Assembly: GCF_013394385.1 (NCBI RefSeq)
Contig: NZ_AP022834.1
Location: 1,178,001 to 1,242,000, forward strand
Reading direction: 5' to 3'
DNA length: 64,000 nucleotides
From: Kocuria sp. TGY1127_2
GTDB taxonomy: Bacteria > Actinomycetota > Actinomycetes > Actinomycetales > Micrococcaceae
Shown piece by piece: positions 19,287 through 29,094 of the stretch; the stretch's first letter is position 1, and every line of letters begins with the position of its first letter. The notes under the pieces were generated by a model that saw nothing but the letters and a program-made list of their open reading frames with translations, had not been told where the DNA came from and did not search any database. Position numbers and translations under genes: made by a program.

Positions 19287-19371
19287 GCACAGTCGAATTC
19301 TCATCGCGACGCCGTCTGTTCACCGTGATGCGCGGGCGGCGTCGTGTTCGACGAAACCGGAAAATGCAGTA

Positions 19372-19401
19372 TTCACAGTCCACCGATCCGGGGCCGATAA
19401 G
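19372..19401 (+). promoter_or_regulatory. Possible metG promoter
   Basis: TTCACA (19372-19377), an 18-bp spacer and GATAAG (19396-19401), about 30 bp before the metG start. Weak matches only. Confidence 0.3.
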
Positions 19402-19430
19402 CCTCGAGTTCTCCTTATAGAGTAGGAGCC

Positions 19431-20984
19431 ATGACTTCCACATCAGCCGAGCCGTTCTACATCACCACAGCGATCGTCTACCCGAACGGCGATCCCCACA
19501 TCGGTCACGCGTATGAGCACATTGCGACAGACGTCATGGCACGTTTCAAGCGCCTGGATGGATACGACGTCCGGTTCATGACGGGCACGGATGAACACGG
19601 TCAGAAGATGCAGACCTCGGCCGAAAAACAGGGCATCACCGCCAAGGATCTGGCCGAAAAGAATTCGGCCAAAATCAAGGCGATGGACGATCTCCTGGGT
19701 ATCAGCTACGACCGTTTTATACGCACCACGGACCCGGATCATGTGGCCTCGTGCCAGGAGATGTGGCGTCGCATGGAAGCCAACGGAGACATCTACCTCG
19801 ACAAATACGAAGGCTGGTACTCGGTACGCGATGAGGCCTTCTACGGAGAAGACGAGACCGAAGTCCGGAAAGATGGCGTTAGGTATGCGATCCCTACCGA
19901 CACCGAGGTCGAGTGGACCGAAGAGGAATCCTACTTCTTCCGGCTCTCCAAGTACCAAGACCGGCTCTTGGACCTTTACGCATCAGAGGGGTTTGCGTAC
20001 CCGGAATACCGTCGCAATGAGGTCGCTTCGTTCGTGAAATCCGGTTTGAGGGATCTCTCGATTTCTCGAACCACCTTCGACTGGGGGATTCCCGTTCCGG
20101 GAAACGACAAGCACATCATGTATGTGTGGGTCGACGCCCTCACCAACTACATCACCGGGCTCGGTTTCCCGGATACCGACGGCGAACTCTTCCGAAAGTA
20201 TTGGCCTGCGGATTTCCACGTCATCGGCAAGGACATCACGCGTTTCCACACCATATACTGGCCGGCATTCTTGTGGTCGGCTGGGCTGGACTTGCCGCGA
20301 AAGGTCTTCGCACATGGATTCCTTCTCGTCGACGGGGCCAAGATGTCCAAGTCCGTGGGCAACGTACTCGATCCGGAGCAATTGGTCGAGAGCTTCGGCG
20401 TCGACCCCTTGCGCTTCTTCCTTCTCCGTGAAGTGACCTTTGGCCAGGACGGCTCGTACAGTGCTCCTGCGATCGTTTCCCGCATTAATTCCGACCTGTC
20501 GAATGACCTCGGCAACCTGGCACAGCGTTCGCTGTCCATGGTCGCGAAGAACTGCGAGGCGGCTGTCCCGAGCCCCGATGAATTCACGGCGGAGGACCAG
20601 GCCATTCTGGAATCAGCCGATGCACTGTACGTTTCGGTGCGGGAGGATTTCGAGAGCCTGGACTATCACCGGGCCTTGGATCGGATCTGGAAGGTCATCG
20701 CCGATGTGAACCGCTATTTCACGGCGCAGGAGCCGTGGAAGCTGCGCAAGACGGACCAAACACGGATGGAAACGGTCTTGTACGTGACCCTTGAGTGTCT
20801 TCGCATCGTGGCTATCCTGATCCAACCGATCATGCCCGGTTCGATGGCCAAGTTGTTGGACCAGCTGGGACAGCCCGAAGGAGACCAAAGACTCTTTGCA
20901 GCGTTGCCGCAGCGCATCGTAGCGGGGACCGCGTTGCCGGCTCCGCAGGGGATTTTTCCTCGTTTCGAGGCACCCAGCGAGTAG
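19431..20984 (+). CDS. metG: Methionyl-tRNA synthetase
   Basis: A 517-residue class I aminoacyl-tRNA synthetase. The HIGH motif lies in [15 protein letters not shown] (about residue 17) and KMSKS in [14 protein letters not shown] (about 305), followed by the helical anticodon-binding domain. The zinc-knuckle cysteines of the MetG1 type are not seen and the C-terminal dimerisation domain is absent, as in short actinobacterial forms. GTAGGAG lies just before the ATG. Confidence 0.96.
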   Translation: MTSTSAEPFYITTAIVYPNGDPHIGHAYEHIATDVMARFKRLDGYDVRFMTGTDEHGQKMQTSAEKQGITAKDLAEKNSAKIKAMDDLLGISYDRFIRTTDPDHVASCQEMWRRMEANGDIYLDKYEGWYSVRDEAFYGEDETEVRKDGVRYAIPTDTEVEWTEEESYFFRLSKYQDRLLDLYASEGFAYPEYRRNEVASFVKSGLRDLSISRTTFDWGIPVPGNDKHIMYVWVDALTNYITGLGFPDTDGELFRKYWPADFHVIGKDITRFHTIYWPAFLWSAGLDLPRKVFAHGFLLVDGAKMSKSVGNVLDPEQLVESFGVDPLRFFLLREVTFGQDGSYSAPAIVSRINSDLSNDLGNLAQRSLSMVAKNCEAAVPSPDEFTAEDQAILESADALYVSVREDFESLDYHRALDRIWKVIADVNRYFTAQEPWKLRKTDQTRMETVLYVTLECLRIVAILIQPIMPGSMAKLLDQLGQPEGDQRLFAALPQRIVAGTALPAPQGIFPRFEAPSE

Positions 20985-20998
20985 AAAACAACGACCGC

Positions 20999-21060
20999 CC
21001 TTGTAATTGTTAATACAAGGTTAGAATCCGGTAGTCATAGAAACCGGATTCTAACCTTGT
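20999..21060 (+). repeat. Interlocking palindromes upstream of the SatD-like operon
   Basis: CCTTGTA (20999-21005) pairs with TACAAGG (21014-21020). The latter also begins a perfect 18-bp inverted repeat (21015-21032 with 21043-21060, 10-nt loop). The hexamer CTTGTA or its complement therefore occurs three times. TTGTAA (21001) and TAGAAT (21022) could be -35/-10 elements inside it. It lies between metG and a putative DNA-binding protein gene. There is no T-run, so operator or mRNA structure is more likely than terminator. Confidence 0.7.
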
Positions 21061-21091
21061 AAGTTGAGCGATAGGGTGCAAGGATCGAAGC

Positions 21092-21700
21092 ATGTTCGTT
21101 CTGACCGTCGATCAAGTGGGTTCCAGAAAAAGGTCCGACGCCGTGCCCCAGTTGGTTTCCGTCTCGGGTGAGGCCGTGCTGCCTTTTGACCGAACAGCCG
21201 GAGACGAGGCCCAGGCGGTGTTCGACAACGCCGACGCAGCGATCGCCTGTGCTCTGACCCTGGCATCGGGCGGTCAATGGCACTGCGGTTTGGGGCAAGG
21301 ACGTATCGAAGAGCCCCTGCCGAGGACTGCCCGTGAGGGGCGGGGAACGGCGTACGTCAACGCACGCCACGCCGTCGACGAGGCCAAGAAATCGGGTGCG
21401 CACCACCTCGGGTTCAGATCTGACTCGCCCTTAGGCGCGGGAATCCAGGCGGGTCTACGGACCGTCATCGCGGTTTGGGGGAAGCGCCGCGACACCACGC
21501 GAGAAGCATACGAGTGGGCCCTCGCCGGCAAGACGCAGGCGGAAATAGCCGCGCAGTTGGGAATCAGTCAACAGGCCGTATCCGGCCGGTTGGCCGCAGG
21601 TATGTATCGTGAACTCGAAGACCTCAAGCGAGAAATGACCCGCTGGGCAGAGTATCTAGATGCTCCCGGTCGTCCCGGAGAGAAGGAGCGGGCCGATTGA
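21092..21700 (+). CDS. SatD-family protein with C-terminal helix-turn-helix
   Basis: A 202-residue protein resembling the SatD family: an N-terminal ferredoxin-like part (VLTVDQVGSRKRSDAVPQL, then FDRTAGDEAQAVFD) and a C-terminal helix-turn-helix (AGKTQAEIAAQLGISQQAVS, about residues 148-167). Family members of this layout sit upstream of a small membrane protein, as here: the next gene starts inside this stop codon. The palindromes ending 32 bp upstream of the start are the likely autoregulatory operator. The ligand is unknown. Confidence 0.7.
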   Translation: MFVLTVDQVGSRKRSDAVPQLVSVSGEAVLPFDRTAGDEAQAVFDNADAAIACALTLASGGQWHCGLGQGRIEEPLPRTAREGRGTAYVNARHAVDEAKKSGAHHLGFRSDSPLGAGIQAGLRTVIAVWGKRRDTTREAYEWALAGKTQAEIAAQLGISQQAVSGRLAAGMYRELEDLKREMTRWAEYLDAPGRPGEKERAD

Positions 21701-22290
21701 GCCAAATAGCCCTTCTGATCATGATCATTTCCGCTCTTCTCGGGGCCTTTACCTGCTTCAGGGTCCCGGCACTCAGTATCCGGGCTCGTCGCATCTGGAC
21801 CATTGCCAACGTCCTGTTTCTCGCGACTGCGGCCCTGCTGGCGACCGGTGGGGCCATCCAGGGATATTCGGCCCGCTCCGAACCGCTCGTGGCGGTCCTC
21901 TCCGTAGTATTCGGCACAGCGGCAGCGGCGATGACGGGATCCCCGGTAACGGCGGCGGTTCTGCAGCTGTCACTGCGCAGCGGACGAATTTACCGTTCGG
22001 GCAAACGAGACACGGACGCCGCCGAACAGAACATCGAAGACCCCGAGCGCGATTCTTCCCTTCATGGCGGTCTGTGGATCGGAGTTCTGGAACGTGCCGG
22101 CGTCGCCGTAACCCTGCTGATGGGATGGCCAACGGGCCTGACCGTCCTGGCAGCCATCAAGGCCCTGGGCAGATTCACCGAGCTCAAGAAGCCCGATGCT
22201 GTCGAACGGTTCATCCTGGGAACCTTCGCCTCATTCCTCTGGGCCGCAGCCTGGGCGGGTGTTGCAATGCTCCTGGTACGGGGCGTCTGA
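21697..22290 (+). CDS. Small membrane protein of the SatD-like operon
   Basis: A 197-residue protein with four predicted transmembrane segments: residues 1-18 (IALLIMIISALLGAF), a second in the RRIWTIANVLFLATAALLAT region, a third near TAAAAMTGSPVTAAVLQLS, and a C-terminal FASFLWAAAWAGVAMLLV. The TTG start overlaps the SatD-like stop (TTGA), indicating translational coupling. A charged cytoplasmic loop lies at residues 100-125. No function is assigned. Confidence 0.75.
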   Translation: MSQIALLIMIISALLGAFTCFRVPALSIRARRIWTIANVLFLATAALLATGGAIQGYSARSEPLVAVLSVVFGTAAAAMTGSPVTAAVLQLSLRSGRIYRSGKRDTDAAEQNIEDPERDSSLHGGLWIGVLERAGVAVTLLMGWPTGLTVLAAIKALGRFTELKKPDAVERFILGTFASFLWAAAWAGVAMLLVRGV

Positions 22291-22312
22291 ACCGTGGAGA
22301 AGTAACGTCTGG

Positions 22313-22340
22313 TTCACATGGTGAGAAGCCGTCCTACTAT
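22313..22340 (+). promoter_or_regulatory. Probable leuB promoter
   Basis: TTCACA (22313-22318), a 16-bp spacer and TACTAT (22335-22340), leaving about 30 bp of 5' UTR before leuB. Motifs seen; activity inferred. Confidence 0.4.
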
Positions 22341-22377
22341 GTGGTCACGTCACCGTCGGCGGAGCTAGCTTAGTCCC

Positions 22378-23445
22378 ATGACCGACAGCACGGAATCCCG
22401 AAATATCGATTTGGCCGTCATCCCAGGTGACGGCATCGGCCCCGAAGTTACCGAACAGGCCCTTGCCGTTCTGACCGCCGCGGCCCGGCGCGAAGGTATC
22501 GACGTCTCGCCGACACCCTACGAGCTCGGCGCCGAAGCGTGGCTCAGAACAGGGGAGACGTTGACCGAGGACAAACTCGCGTCTCTGCGAGAACATGACG
22601 CGATTCTCTTCGGCGCCGTCGGGGCCGACCCGCGCTCGACGAAGGTCCCGTCCGGCCTCATCGAGCGCGAAATTCTTCTGAAGCTCCGGTTTGCCTTCGA
22701 TCATTTCATCAACCTGCGCCCGTCGCGTCTCTACCCCGGCGCGGTGTCTCCCCTGAGCGATCCCGGCGACATAGACTTCGTCGTCGTCCGAGAAGGGACC
22801 GAAGGTCCGTACGTCGGGAACGGGGGCACGGTCCGACAGGACACCGAACACGAGATCGCAACCGAAGTCTCCGTGAACACCGCTCACGGAGTCGAACGTC
22901 TGATCCGTTATGCTTTCGACCTTGCCGCCTCCCGCGAACGTCAGCACGTCACCTTGGTCCACAAGCACAACGTACTGGTTCACGCCGGGGGGCTCTACCG
23001 GCGGATCTTCGACCGTATCGCGGATGAGTACCCACGGGTCTCCACCGATTACATTCACGTCGACGCCGCAACGATTTACATGACCACGGATCCCTCACGA
23101 TTCGACGTCATCGTGACGGACAACCTGTTCGGGGACATCCTGACGGACCAGGCCGGTGCGATCTCGGGCGGTATAGGTTACGCCGCATGCGGGAATATCA
23201 ACGCCGAGTTCACGGCACCGTCGATGTTCGAGCCGGTGCACGGTTCGGCTCCGGACATCGCTGGGCAAGGAATCGCCGATCCTCGGGCCGCCATACTCGC
23301 GGGCGCTCTTTTGTTGCGTCATCTTGGTCATGAACGTGCGGCGAGTAACATCGAAGAAGCAGTCGAGGCCGACATGAGGGATCACGGTTCCGAGCGAAGA
23401 ACGACGGTGGACATCGGACAAGCCATTCTCGCCGGAATCTCCTGA
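22378..23445 (+). CDS. leuB: 3-isopropylmalate dehydrogenase
   Basis: A 355-residue decarboxylating dehydrogenase of leucine synthesis, of the actinobacterial type. Signatures: N-terminal [15 protein letters not shown], substrate region [15 protein letters not shown], catalytic Lys in TLVHKHNVL, and the metal/NAD segment [20 protein letters not shown] with [14 protein letters not shown]. It is separated from leuCD by 6 kb, a common arrangement in this group. It is followed 94 bp later by ilvE on the same strand. Confidence 0.96.
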   Translation: MTDSTESRNIDLAVIPGDGIGPEVTEQALAVLTAAARREGIDVSPTPYELGAEAWLRTGETLTEDKLASLREHDAILFGAVGADPRSTKVPSGLIEREILLKLRFAFDHFINLRPSRLYPGAVSPLSDPGDIDFVVVREGTEGPYVGNGGTVRQDTEHEIATEVSVNTAHGVERLIRYAFDLAASRERQHVTLVHKHNVLVHAGGLYRRIFDRIADEYPRVSTDYIHVDAATIYMTTDPSRFDVIVTDNLFGDILTDQAGAISGGIGYAACGNINAEFTAPSMFEPVHGSAPDIAGQGIADPRAAILAGALLLRHLGHERAASNIEEAVEADMRDHGSERRTTVDIGQAILAGIS

Positions 23446-23539
23446 GCGCCCCAACGCCGGACGCGACGGTTGCCGCAAAGATGCGGTCACCCTCGCGGAC
23501 AACAGAACATCAGCACACTCGCTCGAAACGGAGCCCACC

Positions 23540-24637
23540 TTGAGAACTTCCTCATTCACCATCACCGAGAACCAGGATCCGACCCCTTCCGAGCGGCTCG
23601 CTGAAATTCTGGCTGCTCCTGGATTCGGCGAGTTCACGACCGATCACGTTGCAAAGGTCGAGTGGACTGGGGACTATTCGACCGGTGGTGAATGGGAGCA
23701 TGCACGAATCGAGCCCTACGCACCCTTGAGTCTCGATCCGGCCACGTCGGTTTTCCATTATGGGCAGGAAATCTTCGAAGGGCTGAAAGCCTATCGGCAT
23801 CAAGACGGATCCGTGTGGCTGTTCCGTCCGGAGGCGAATGCCGACCGGTTCCGTCGCTCAGCGAAGCGACTGGCGTTGCCCGAGCTTCCGACCGAGATTT
23901 TCATTGATGCGGTTCATGCTCTGGTCGAGAAGGACTCGCGGTGGATCCCTGAGGGGGAGGGCACCTCCCTGTATATCCGGCCTTTCATGATTGCGACCGA
24001 GAAATTCTTGGGGGTTCGCCCCACTCGTGAGGCCCTGTTCGAGGTCATCGCGTCGCCCGCGGCCAATTATTTTGGCAGTCCCGAGCCCGTGGATATTTGG
24101 TGGTCCCAGAATTATGCTCGCGCCGGCCAAGGAGGCACGGGCGCAGCGAAGTGCGGCGGAAACTATGCGGCGAGTCTTCTTCCGCAGCTCGAAGGGGAAG
24201 CCAAAGGCTGTAAGCAGGTCATGTTTACCGACGAGCATCGAAATCACGCGGTTGAGGAACTCGGGGGCATGAACGTCTTCTTCGTTCTCAAAGACGGGAC
24301 TCTGGTCACACCCAAGTTGACCGGCACCATTCTGGAGGGTGTCACGCGCAAGTCGATCGTTGAGCTGGCGCAGGAGAGCGGAATGAAGGTGGTCGAGAGG
24401 ACAATCACGGTCGACGAGTGGCAGGCAGGGATCGCAAAGGACGACATCACCGAAATCTTTGCTTGTGGCACGGCCGCGGTAATTGCTCCGATGGGCCGTT
24501 TGCTCTACGAAGATGGTGAGATCCCTGCCGCGAGCCAGACGAACGGTAGAGTCACTCAATGGCTGCGCGCCCAGCTGACTGGCATTCAGACCGGACGAGT
24601 CGAGGATCGCTTCGGGTGGATGACGCGGGTGATCTGA
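23540..24637 (+). CDS. ilvE: Branched-chain amino acid aminotransferase
   Basis: A 365-residue fold-type IV PLP enzyme, last step of Val/Leu/Ile synthesis. It has the N-terminal FHYGQEIFEGLKAYRHQDGS, the PLP lysine in GAAKCGGNYAASL, and the phosphate-binding region EIFACGTAAVIAPMG. TTG start at 23540; no in-frame ATG lies close and the upstream GGAG is modest. It is probably transcribed with leuB. Confidence 0.95.
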   Translation: MRTSSFTITENQDPTPSERLAEILAAPGFGEFTTDHVAKVEWTGDYSTGGEWEHARIEPYAPLSLDPATSVFHYGQEIFEGLKAYRHQDGSVWLFRPEANADRFRRSAKRLALPELPTEIFIDAVHALVEKDSRWIPEGEGTSLYIRPFMIATEKFLGVRPTREALFEVIASPAANYFGSPEPVDIWWSQNYARAGQGGTGAAKCGGNYAASLLPQLEGEAKGCKQVMFTDEHRNHAVEELGGMNVFFVLKDGTLVTPKLTGTILEGVTRKSIVELAQESGMKVVERTITVDEWQAGIAKDDITEIFACGTAAVIAPMGRLLYEDGEIPAASQTNGRVTQWLRAQLTGIQTGRVEDRFGWMTRVI

Positions 24638-24746
24638 CCCGATGTGCCGGCACTGCAGCCACTTGCGAGCGGCGGTCGCAACCATCCGGTGCTTCATGCC
24701 GGTGAAGGGTGGCCACGGTGCGCCGCGTACGCGCTAACCTGGACGT

Positions 24747-25523
24747 ATGCGCATTGCACGATTTACTGCCGAGGACCAGCTGTTTTACGGACGCGTCGAC
24801 GGTGAGGACGGCCAGGAAACCCTGACTGTTCTGGCTGGCGACCCGTTCTACACAGGAATTAACCCGACCGAAAAGACGTACCCGATTGCGGACGTTCGTC
24901 TGGTCGCCCCCATCATTCCCCGCTCCAAAGTCGTCGGTGTTGCCCGAAATTGGAACGAACATGCAAGTGAACTCGGCAACCAGGCGCCGACATCGCCGCA
25001 GTTCTTTCTGAAGCCGAATACTTCGGTCGTCGGCCCCGGTGATCCCGTGACCCTCCCGGATTTCAGCGAGGAGATCTCCTACGAGGCCGAATTGGCCGTA
25101 GTGATCGGTCGCATGTGCAAATCGGTCCCGATCGAGCGCGTGCCCGAGGTGGTTTTCGGATACACCTGCGGCAATGACTTGACTGCGCGGGATCTGCAGA
25201 AGACGGATCTGCAATGGGCGAGGGCGAAAGGCTTCGACGGTTCATGCCCTTTGGGACCGTGGATCGAGACCGAGCTGGATACCGATGACCTGCCCATCAA
25301 GTCATGGGTGGATGGCGAGCTCAAGCAGGATGGAACGACGCGGGACATGATCTTCGGCGTGGCCGAGCTCGTCTCCCGCATTTCTGATGCCTTTACTTTG
25401 TTGCCAGGGGACGTGATCCTGACCGGGACACCCGCCGGAGTCGGTCTGGTCGAAGACGGGCAAGAAGTCGAGATCGAGGTCGGCGGCATCGGGGCGCTCG
25501 TCAACCGAATGCGTCGGGCCTAG
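24747..25523 (+). CDS. Fumarylacetoacetate hydrolase-family protein
   Basis: A 258-residue FAH-fold enzyme. The N-terminal lid (MRIARF...) leads to VVGVARNWNEHASELGN, metal-binding acidic residues in YEAELAVVIGR (about 115), and a C-terminal GDVILTGTPAGVGLV. The family includes 2-hydroxyhepta-2,4-diene-1,7-dioate isomerases and acylpyruvate or oxaloacetate hydrolases; the substrate cannot be fixed here. A copy directly upstream of gltX is usual in Actinobacteria. Confidence 0.88.
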   Translation: MRIARFTAEDQLFYGRVDGEDGQETLTVLAGDPFYTGINPTEKTYPIADVRLVAPIIPRSKVVGVARNWNEHASELGNQAPTSPQFFLKPNTSVVGPGDPVTLPDFSEEISYEAELAVVIGRMCKSVPIERVPEVVFGYTCGNDLTARDLQKTDLQWARAKGFDGSCPLGPWIETELDTDDLPIKSWVDGELKQDGTTRDMIFGVAELVSRISDAFTLLPGDVILTGTPAGVGLVEDGQEVEIEVGGIGALVNRMRRA

Positions 25524-25591
25524 TAACACGCGAATGGCGGGGGAGTTCCCCGCATACTACTGAAAACGAAAGCGATGAGTAGCCAAGCATT

Positions 25592-27115
25592 ATGACAACC
25601 GAAGCTATCAAGCCGACCGTGAGTGAAGACCGCCCCGTGCGCGTACGCTTTTGCCCTTCACCTACTGGCACGCCCCATGTAGGGATGGTCCGAACGGCGC
25701 TGTTCAACTGGGCCCACGCCCGACACACCGGAGGCAAGCTCGTTTTCCGAATCGAGGATACGGATGCCAAGCGAGATTCGGAGGAGTCCTTCAACCAAGT
25801 CCTCGAATCCCTTCACTGGTTGGGCATTGAGTGGGATGAAGGCGTCGGGGTGGGAGGCCCTCACGAGCCGTACCGCCAGTCCCAGCGGGGCGAGATCTAT
25901 CGAGATGTTATCCAGAAGCTGATCGACGGGGGATACGTCTATGAAGATTTCTCGACCCCGCAGGAGGTCGAAGAGCGCCATCGCGCCAAGGGAGAAGACC
26001 CCAAACTCGGCTATGACAACTTCGATCGGAATCTGACGGAGGAGCAGATATCTGCTTTTCGGTCTGAGGGGCGCAAGCCGGTGCTCCGGTTGCGGATGCC
26101 GGATGAAGACATCACATTCAATGATGTGGTCCGTGGTGAAATCACGTTCAAAGCCGGCTCAGTTCCCGACTACGTCGTGGTCCGAGCCGACGGAAGCCCG
26201 TTGTACACGCTGGTCAACCCCGTCGACGACGCTCTGATGAAAATTACCCACGTGCTGCGAGGCGAAGACCTGCTTTCCTCGACCCCCCGCCAGATTGCGT
26301 TATATCGCGCATTGGTGGGTATAGGAGTCGCCGAATTCATTCCCGAATTCGGACACCTCCCCTATGTCATGGGGCAAGGCAATAAGAAGTTGTCCAAACG
26401 AGACCCGGAATCGAATCTCTTCTTACTGCGCGACGAAGGATTTATCAAAGAAGGCCTGCTCAATTACCTTTCTTTGTTGGGTTGGTCTCTTTCGCCGGAC
26501 GAAGATATCTTCACCGTCGACCAGCTGATAGAGAACTTTGACGTTCACGACGTTTTGGCCAATCCGGCTCGATTCGACGTCAAAAAGGCGGAAGCGATCA
26601 ACGGTCAGCACATTCGAATGCTGGAACCCCAGGATTTTGAAAACCGTCTCTTGCCCTACCTCAGGGATGCAGGCATCGTAGACGACGTGCTGAGCGAGCG
26701 TGAACGGCAGATTCTCCGCGAGGCGGCTCCACTGGTTCAGGAACGTATGCAGCTGCTGGGTGAAGCTCCGGGGCTCCTCGGGTTCCTGTTCCGTGCTGAC
26801 GGTGAAATCGAGATTGCCGACGACGCGCGCAAGCAGCTCAAGGACTCCGCACCCGAGGTCTTGGACGCTGCGCACGCGGCCTTGACCGACGTCGAATCCT
26901 GGGACGCTGCATCGATCCAGGAGACCCTTCGGACCGCCATCGTCGACGGCTTGGGAATCAAGCCGCGTCTCGCCTTCGGGCCTGTCCGTATTGCGGTCTC
27001 GGGGGCACGGATCTCCCCGCCACTTTTTGAGTCGCTGGAAATCCTCGGACGCGATTCCTCCTTGGCCCGTATCGAGTCGCTTCGACAGGATTTGGCGGCG
27101 GCCTCAGAGGCCTGA
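25592..27115 (+). CDS. gltX: Glutamyl-tRNA synthetase
   Basis: A 507-residue class I synthetase: HIGH-like motif in [24 protein letters not shown]-like [10 protein letters not shown] (about residue 265), and a C-terminal helical anticodon-binding domain. It lies 68 bp after the FAH gene and shortly before tRNA-Gln and tRNA-Glu. Many Actinobacteria lack GlnRS and use a non-discriminating GltX plus GatCAB; whether this one is non-discriminating cannot be seen here. Confidence 0.96.
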   Translation: MTTEAIKPTVSEDRPVRVRFCPSPTGTPHVGMVRTALFNWAHARHTGGKLVFRIEDTDAKRDSEESFNQVLESLHWLGIEWDEGVGVGGPHEPYRQSQRGEIYRDVIQKLIDGGYVYEDFSTPQEVEERHRAKGEDPKLGYDNFDRNLTEEQISAFRSEGRKPVLRLRMPDEDITFNDVVRGEITFKAGSVPDYVVVRADGSPLYTLVNPVDDALMKITHVLRGEDLLSSTPRQIALYRALVGIGVAEFIPEFGHLPYVMGQGNKKLSKRDPESNLFLLRDEGFIKEGLLNYLSLLGWSLSPDEDIFTVDQLIENFDVHDVLANPARFDVKKAEAINGQHIRMLEPQDFENRLLPYLRDAGIVDDVLSERERQILREAAPLVQERMQLLGEAPGLLGFLFRADGEIEIADDARKQLKDSAPEVLDAAHAALTDVESWDAASIQETLRTAIVDGLGIKPRLAFGPVRIAVSGARISPPLFESLEILGRDSSLARIESLRQDLAAASEA

Positions 27116-27133
27116 GCCCTACGACGCCTCTGG

Positions 27134-27200
27134 CGCGGCTCCTGCCACCTGGACAGGAGCCCGCGTGGGGGCCCGGAGAGAGATGGGGTCTCAGGGCCCC
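27134..27200 (+). terminator. Possible terminator region after gltX
   Basis: Two consecutive G+C-rich hairpins: GGCTCCTG/CAGGAGCC (27137-27161) and GGGGCCC/GGGCCCC (27168-27200). No T-run follows either, so this is a weak or factor-dependent terminator at best. Confidence 0.35.
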
Positions 27201-27266
27201 TGACAGGGCTTGGTCCACGGTTTTGCCCAGGTGGGGGTAGGGTGGCGGAGACCACGCCACTTCAGG

Positions 27267-27295
27267 TTGCATGGTGCAAGGTGGGGCTGTAGAGT
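27267..27295 (+). promoter_or_regulatory. Promoter of tRNA-Gln
   Basis: TTGCAT (27267-27272), exact 17-bp spacer, TAGAGT (27290-27295), 50 bp before the mature tRNA. Confidence 0.5.
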
Positions 27296-27345
27296 ATTTA
27301 TTCGTTGCGGAGATGCGGTCGGAAGGCCAAAACTTCACGACATAG

Positions 27346-27417
27346 TGGGATATGGTGTAATTGGCAACACAGCGGTTTCTGGTACCGTCGTTCTAGGTTC
27401 GAGTCCTGGTATCCCAG
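27346..27417 (+). tRNA. tRNA-Gln (anticodon CUG)
   Basis: A 72-nt class I tRNA without encoded CCA: acceptor TGGGATA/TATCCCA, anticodon loop TTCTGGT (CTG), T-loop GGTTCGAGTCC. The first pair is the U-A typical of tRNA-Gln. Confidence 0.95.
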
Positions 27418-27468
27418 CGAATGTATCCATAGGTAATGTTCTATGTGGTGCAATTCACAAATCTCGAT

Positions 27469-27497
27469 TTGGAACTATTCGCAGTTATGTGTAAACT
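27469..27497 (+). promoter_or_regulatory. Promoter of tRNA-Glu
   Basis: TTGGAA (27469-27474), 17-bp spacer, TAAACT (27492-27497), 46 bp before the mature tRNA-Glu. Each of the two tRNAs therefore appears to have its own promoter. Confidence 0.5.
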
Positions 27498-27543
27498 GAG
27501 TCGAGTCGTCATAGCGGGGAAGGAATTCTTCGCAAAGACACCT

Positions 27544-27616
27544 GGCCCCATCGTATAGCGGCCTAGTACTCCGCCCTCTCACGGCGGCAACACCGGTTCG
27601 AATCCGGTTGGGGTCA
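27544..27616 (+). tRNA. tRNA-Glu (anticodon CUC)
   Basis: A 73-nt class I tRNA: acceptor GGCCCCA/TGGGGTC with discriminator A, anticodon loop CTCTCAC (CTC), T-loop GGTTCGAATCC; CCA not encoded. Confidence 0.95.
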
Positions 27617-27624
27617 CAGGCTAT

Positions 27625-27661
27625 AAAAAGTCCGGCACGTCTGTGCCGGACTTTTTGCTTT
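27625..27661 (+). terminator. Terminator after tRNA-Glu
   Basis: AAAAAGTCCGGCAC-gtct-GTGCCGGACTTTTT is a perfect 14-bp stem with a T-run built into it, followed by GCTTTT. A textbook intrinsic terminator, also usable from the opposite side. Confidence 0.92.
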
Positions 27662-28264
27662 TAACGCCGCTATCCCGATGGCGCCCGCAGACAAGGGTAT
27701 CTGAGGGGCATTCGTTTCAGACACCAGAAAATGTGACGACAGCGTGACCTCGGTGTGAATATCGCCTGAGGCGATACGGGATATGCCTGGATGGCACCGT
27801 GGAGGCTCGATGACTTGTACAGCTCGGTCCAGTTGCCCGCACATTATCGGACCGCACCCCTCATCGGTGCGTGTGAGGCCGGATTGGGCATCATCCAGGA
27901 GTAGCTTCTACGGAGCGTGAAAACCCAATGACTTGAGAGCCCGAGGGGTTCGCTGTGCGTGTCGATGTCATGGAGTGGGCGTTTGCCCTCAGAAGTACTC
28001 GGATCATGTGATTCACATTGATCTCACCCAAGGCTGCCCTGGTGCGGCGGCAAGATTCTTGCAATCCTCAACCACGACGATCGCCTGAACGCCGTAGGAC
28101 GCGAGTGAGTCCTGGAGGGCTTTGGAGTCAATGAGCAGTTGTCAGGAGGGCTGCAGGGGTCACGCCGCCGTGACCGTGGGAAGGCCTCAGAGGCTTATGC
28201 CTGGGCGCAGAAGGTCCTGGGTGAACTTCCCGGTGTTCCGGCGAAGACGTGGCGTCCCAACACC
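27662..28264. other. Gene-free stretch with possible decayed coding fragments
   Basis: No convincing gene in 600 bp. Two short open stretches read like protein remnants: minus strand about 28006-28128 (contains DSKALQDSLASYGVQAIVVV and ends in TGA) and plus strand about 28180-28280 (contains KASEAYAWAQKVLGELPGV and ends in TAA just inside the IclR gene). Neither has a start, RBS or recognised family. It may be the remains of a lost gene or insertion element. Confidence 0.4.
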
Positions 28265-29089
28265 TCACTGAGGTGCTCGTAAGGCTTCCGTGAGTTGACG
28301 TGCTGCCTGGCTGACGACGTCGGCGTGCAAGCGTCCAGGTTGGCGGGTCAACCGCTCGATAGGTCCGGATATTGAGACGGCAGCTATGACTTTCCCCGAA
28401 GGATTGCGCACCGGTGCAGAAACCGAAGCGATGCCCCGTTCCCGTTCACCAACCGACTGTGCCCAACCCCGGCGGCGGACCGCTGACAACACGGTTGCTG
28501 AGAAGCGAGCCTGGCGTAACCCTTCAAGGAGGCGATTGTGATCCTCCCAGGCTATGAGCACCTGCGCGGCAGATCCGGCCCTCATGGATAGCTGTGTACC
28601 CACCGGGATGGTGTCCCTCAGGCCGATCGGGCGCTCGGCGGACGCGACGCAGATACGCCACTCTCCTTGCCGTCGGTAGACCTGTGCCGACTCTCCGGTG
28701 AGGTTGCGCAACTGGTTGAGCACCGGGCCGGCTGCGGCAATCAAGCGGTCTTCGCCCGCGGCCGAGGCAAGCTCGCCGAGCCTCGGCCCCAGGACGAATC
28801 GGCCTTGGACGTCGCGCGCCACCAGGCGGTGATGGGCCAGGGCGACGGCCAGGCGATGGGCGGTGGGGCGCGCGAGCCCGGTAGCCTCCACGAGCTGGGA
28901 GAGACTGGCCGGGCCCGCTTCCAGGCAATCCAGAATGTGGGTGGCCTTGTCCAGAACGCCTACGCCGCTGGGGTGAACCCTGACCGACATGGGATTGGCC
29001 GTACCCATGCCTCCGAGGATTTCATCTGTATCTCCCGCGGCCAGGCCTGTGGTCGGTTTTGGATCAGGGGTTTCACTCATACCCACCAT
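28265..29089 (-). CDS. ndgR: IclR-family regulator of leuCD (NdgR/LtbR type)
   Basis: A 274-residue IclR protein with an N-terminal winged helix (about residues 45-105: LSQLVEATGLARPTAHRLAV, FVLGPRLGELAS) and a C-terminal effector domain (LRDTIPVGTQLSMRAGSAAQ, SVSAPVRNPSGKVIAAVSIS). It is divergent from leuC with about 100 bp between starts. That is the conserved position of LtbR (Corynebacterium) and NdgR (Streptomyces), repressors of leuCD and amino-acid metabolism; orthology is inferred from context. The start is 29089 or the internal Met at 29080. A perfect palindrome covers the first start codon. Confidence 0.87.
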   Translation of the reverse strand: MVGMSETPDPKPTTGLAAGDTDEILGGMGTANPMSVRVHPSGVGVLDKATHILDCLEAGPASLSQLVEATGLARPTAHRLAVALAHHRLVARDVQGRFVLGPRLGELASAAGEDRLIAAAGPVLNQLRNLTGESAQVYRRQGEWRICVASAERPIGLRDTIPVGTQLSMRAGSAAQVLIAWEDHNRLLEGLRQARFSATVLSAVRRRGWAQSVGERERGIASVSAPVRNPSGKVIAAVSISGPIERLTRQPGRLHADVVSQAARQLTEALRAPQ

Positions 29090-29094
29090 GGTGG
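29083..29094. promoter_or_regulatory. Perfect palindrome at the IclR start codon
   Basis: CCACCATGGTGG, a 12-bp perfect palindrome containing the regulator's ATG (29087-29089 on the minus strand). About 25 bp away is CCAC-gtt-GTGG (29119-29129) in front of leuC. Either could be an operator; the dyads are seen, the role is inferred. Confidence 0.45.

Noticed and set aside
27614-27844. 76-residue minus-strand ORF after tRNA-Glu
   Set aside because: It ends inside the tRNA and runs through the terminator hairpin; composition not gene-like.
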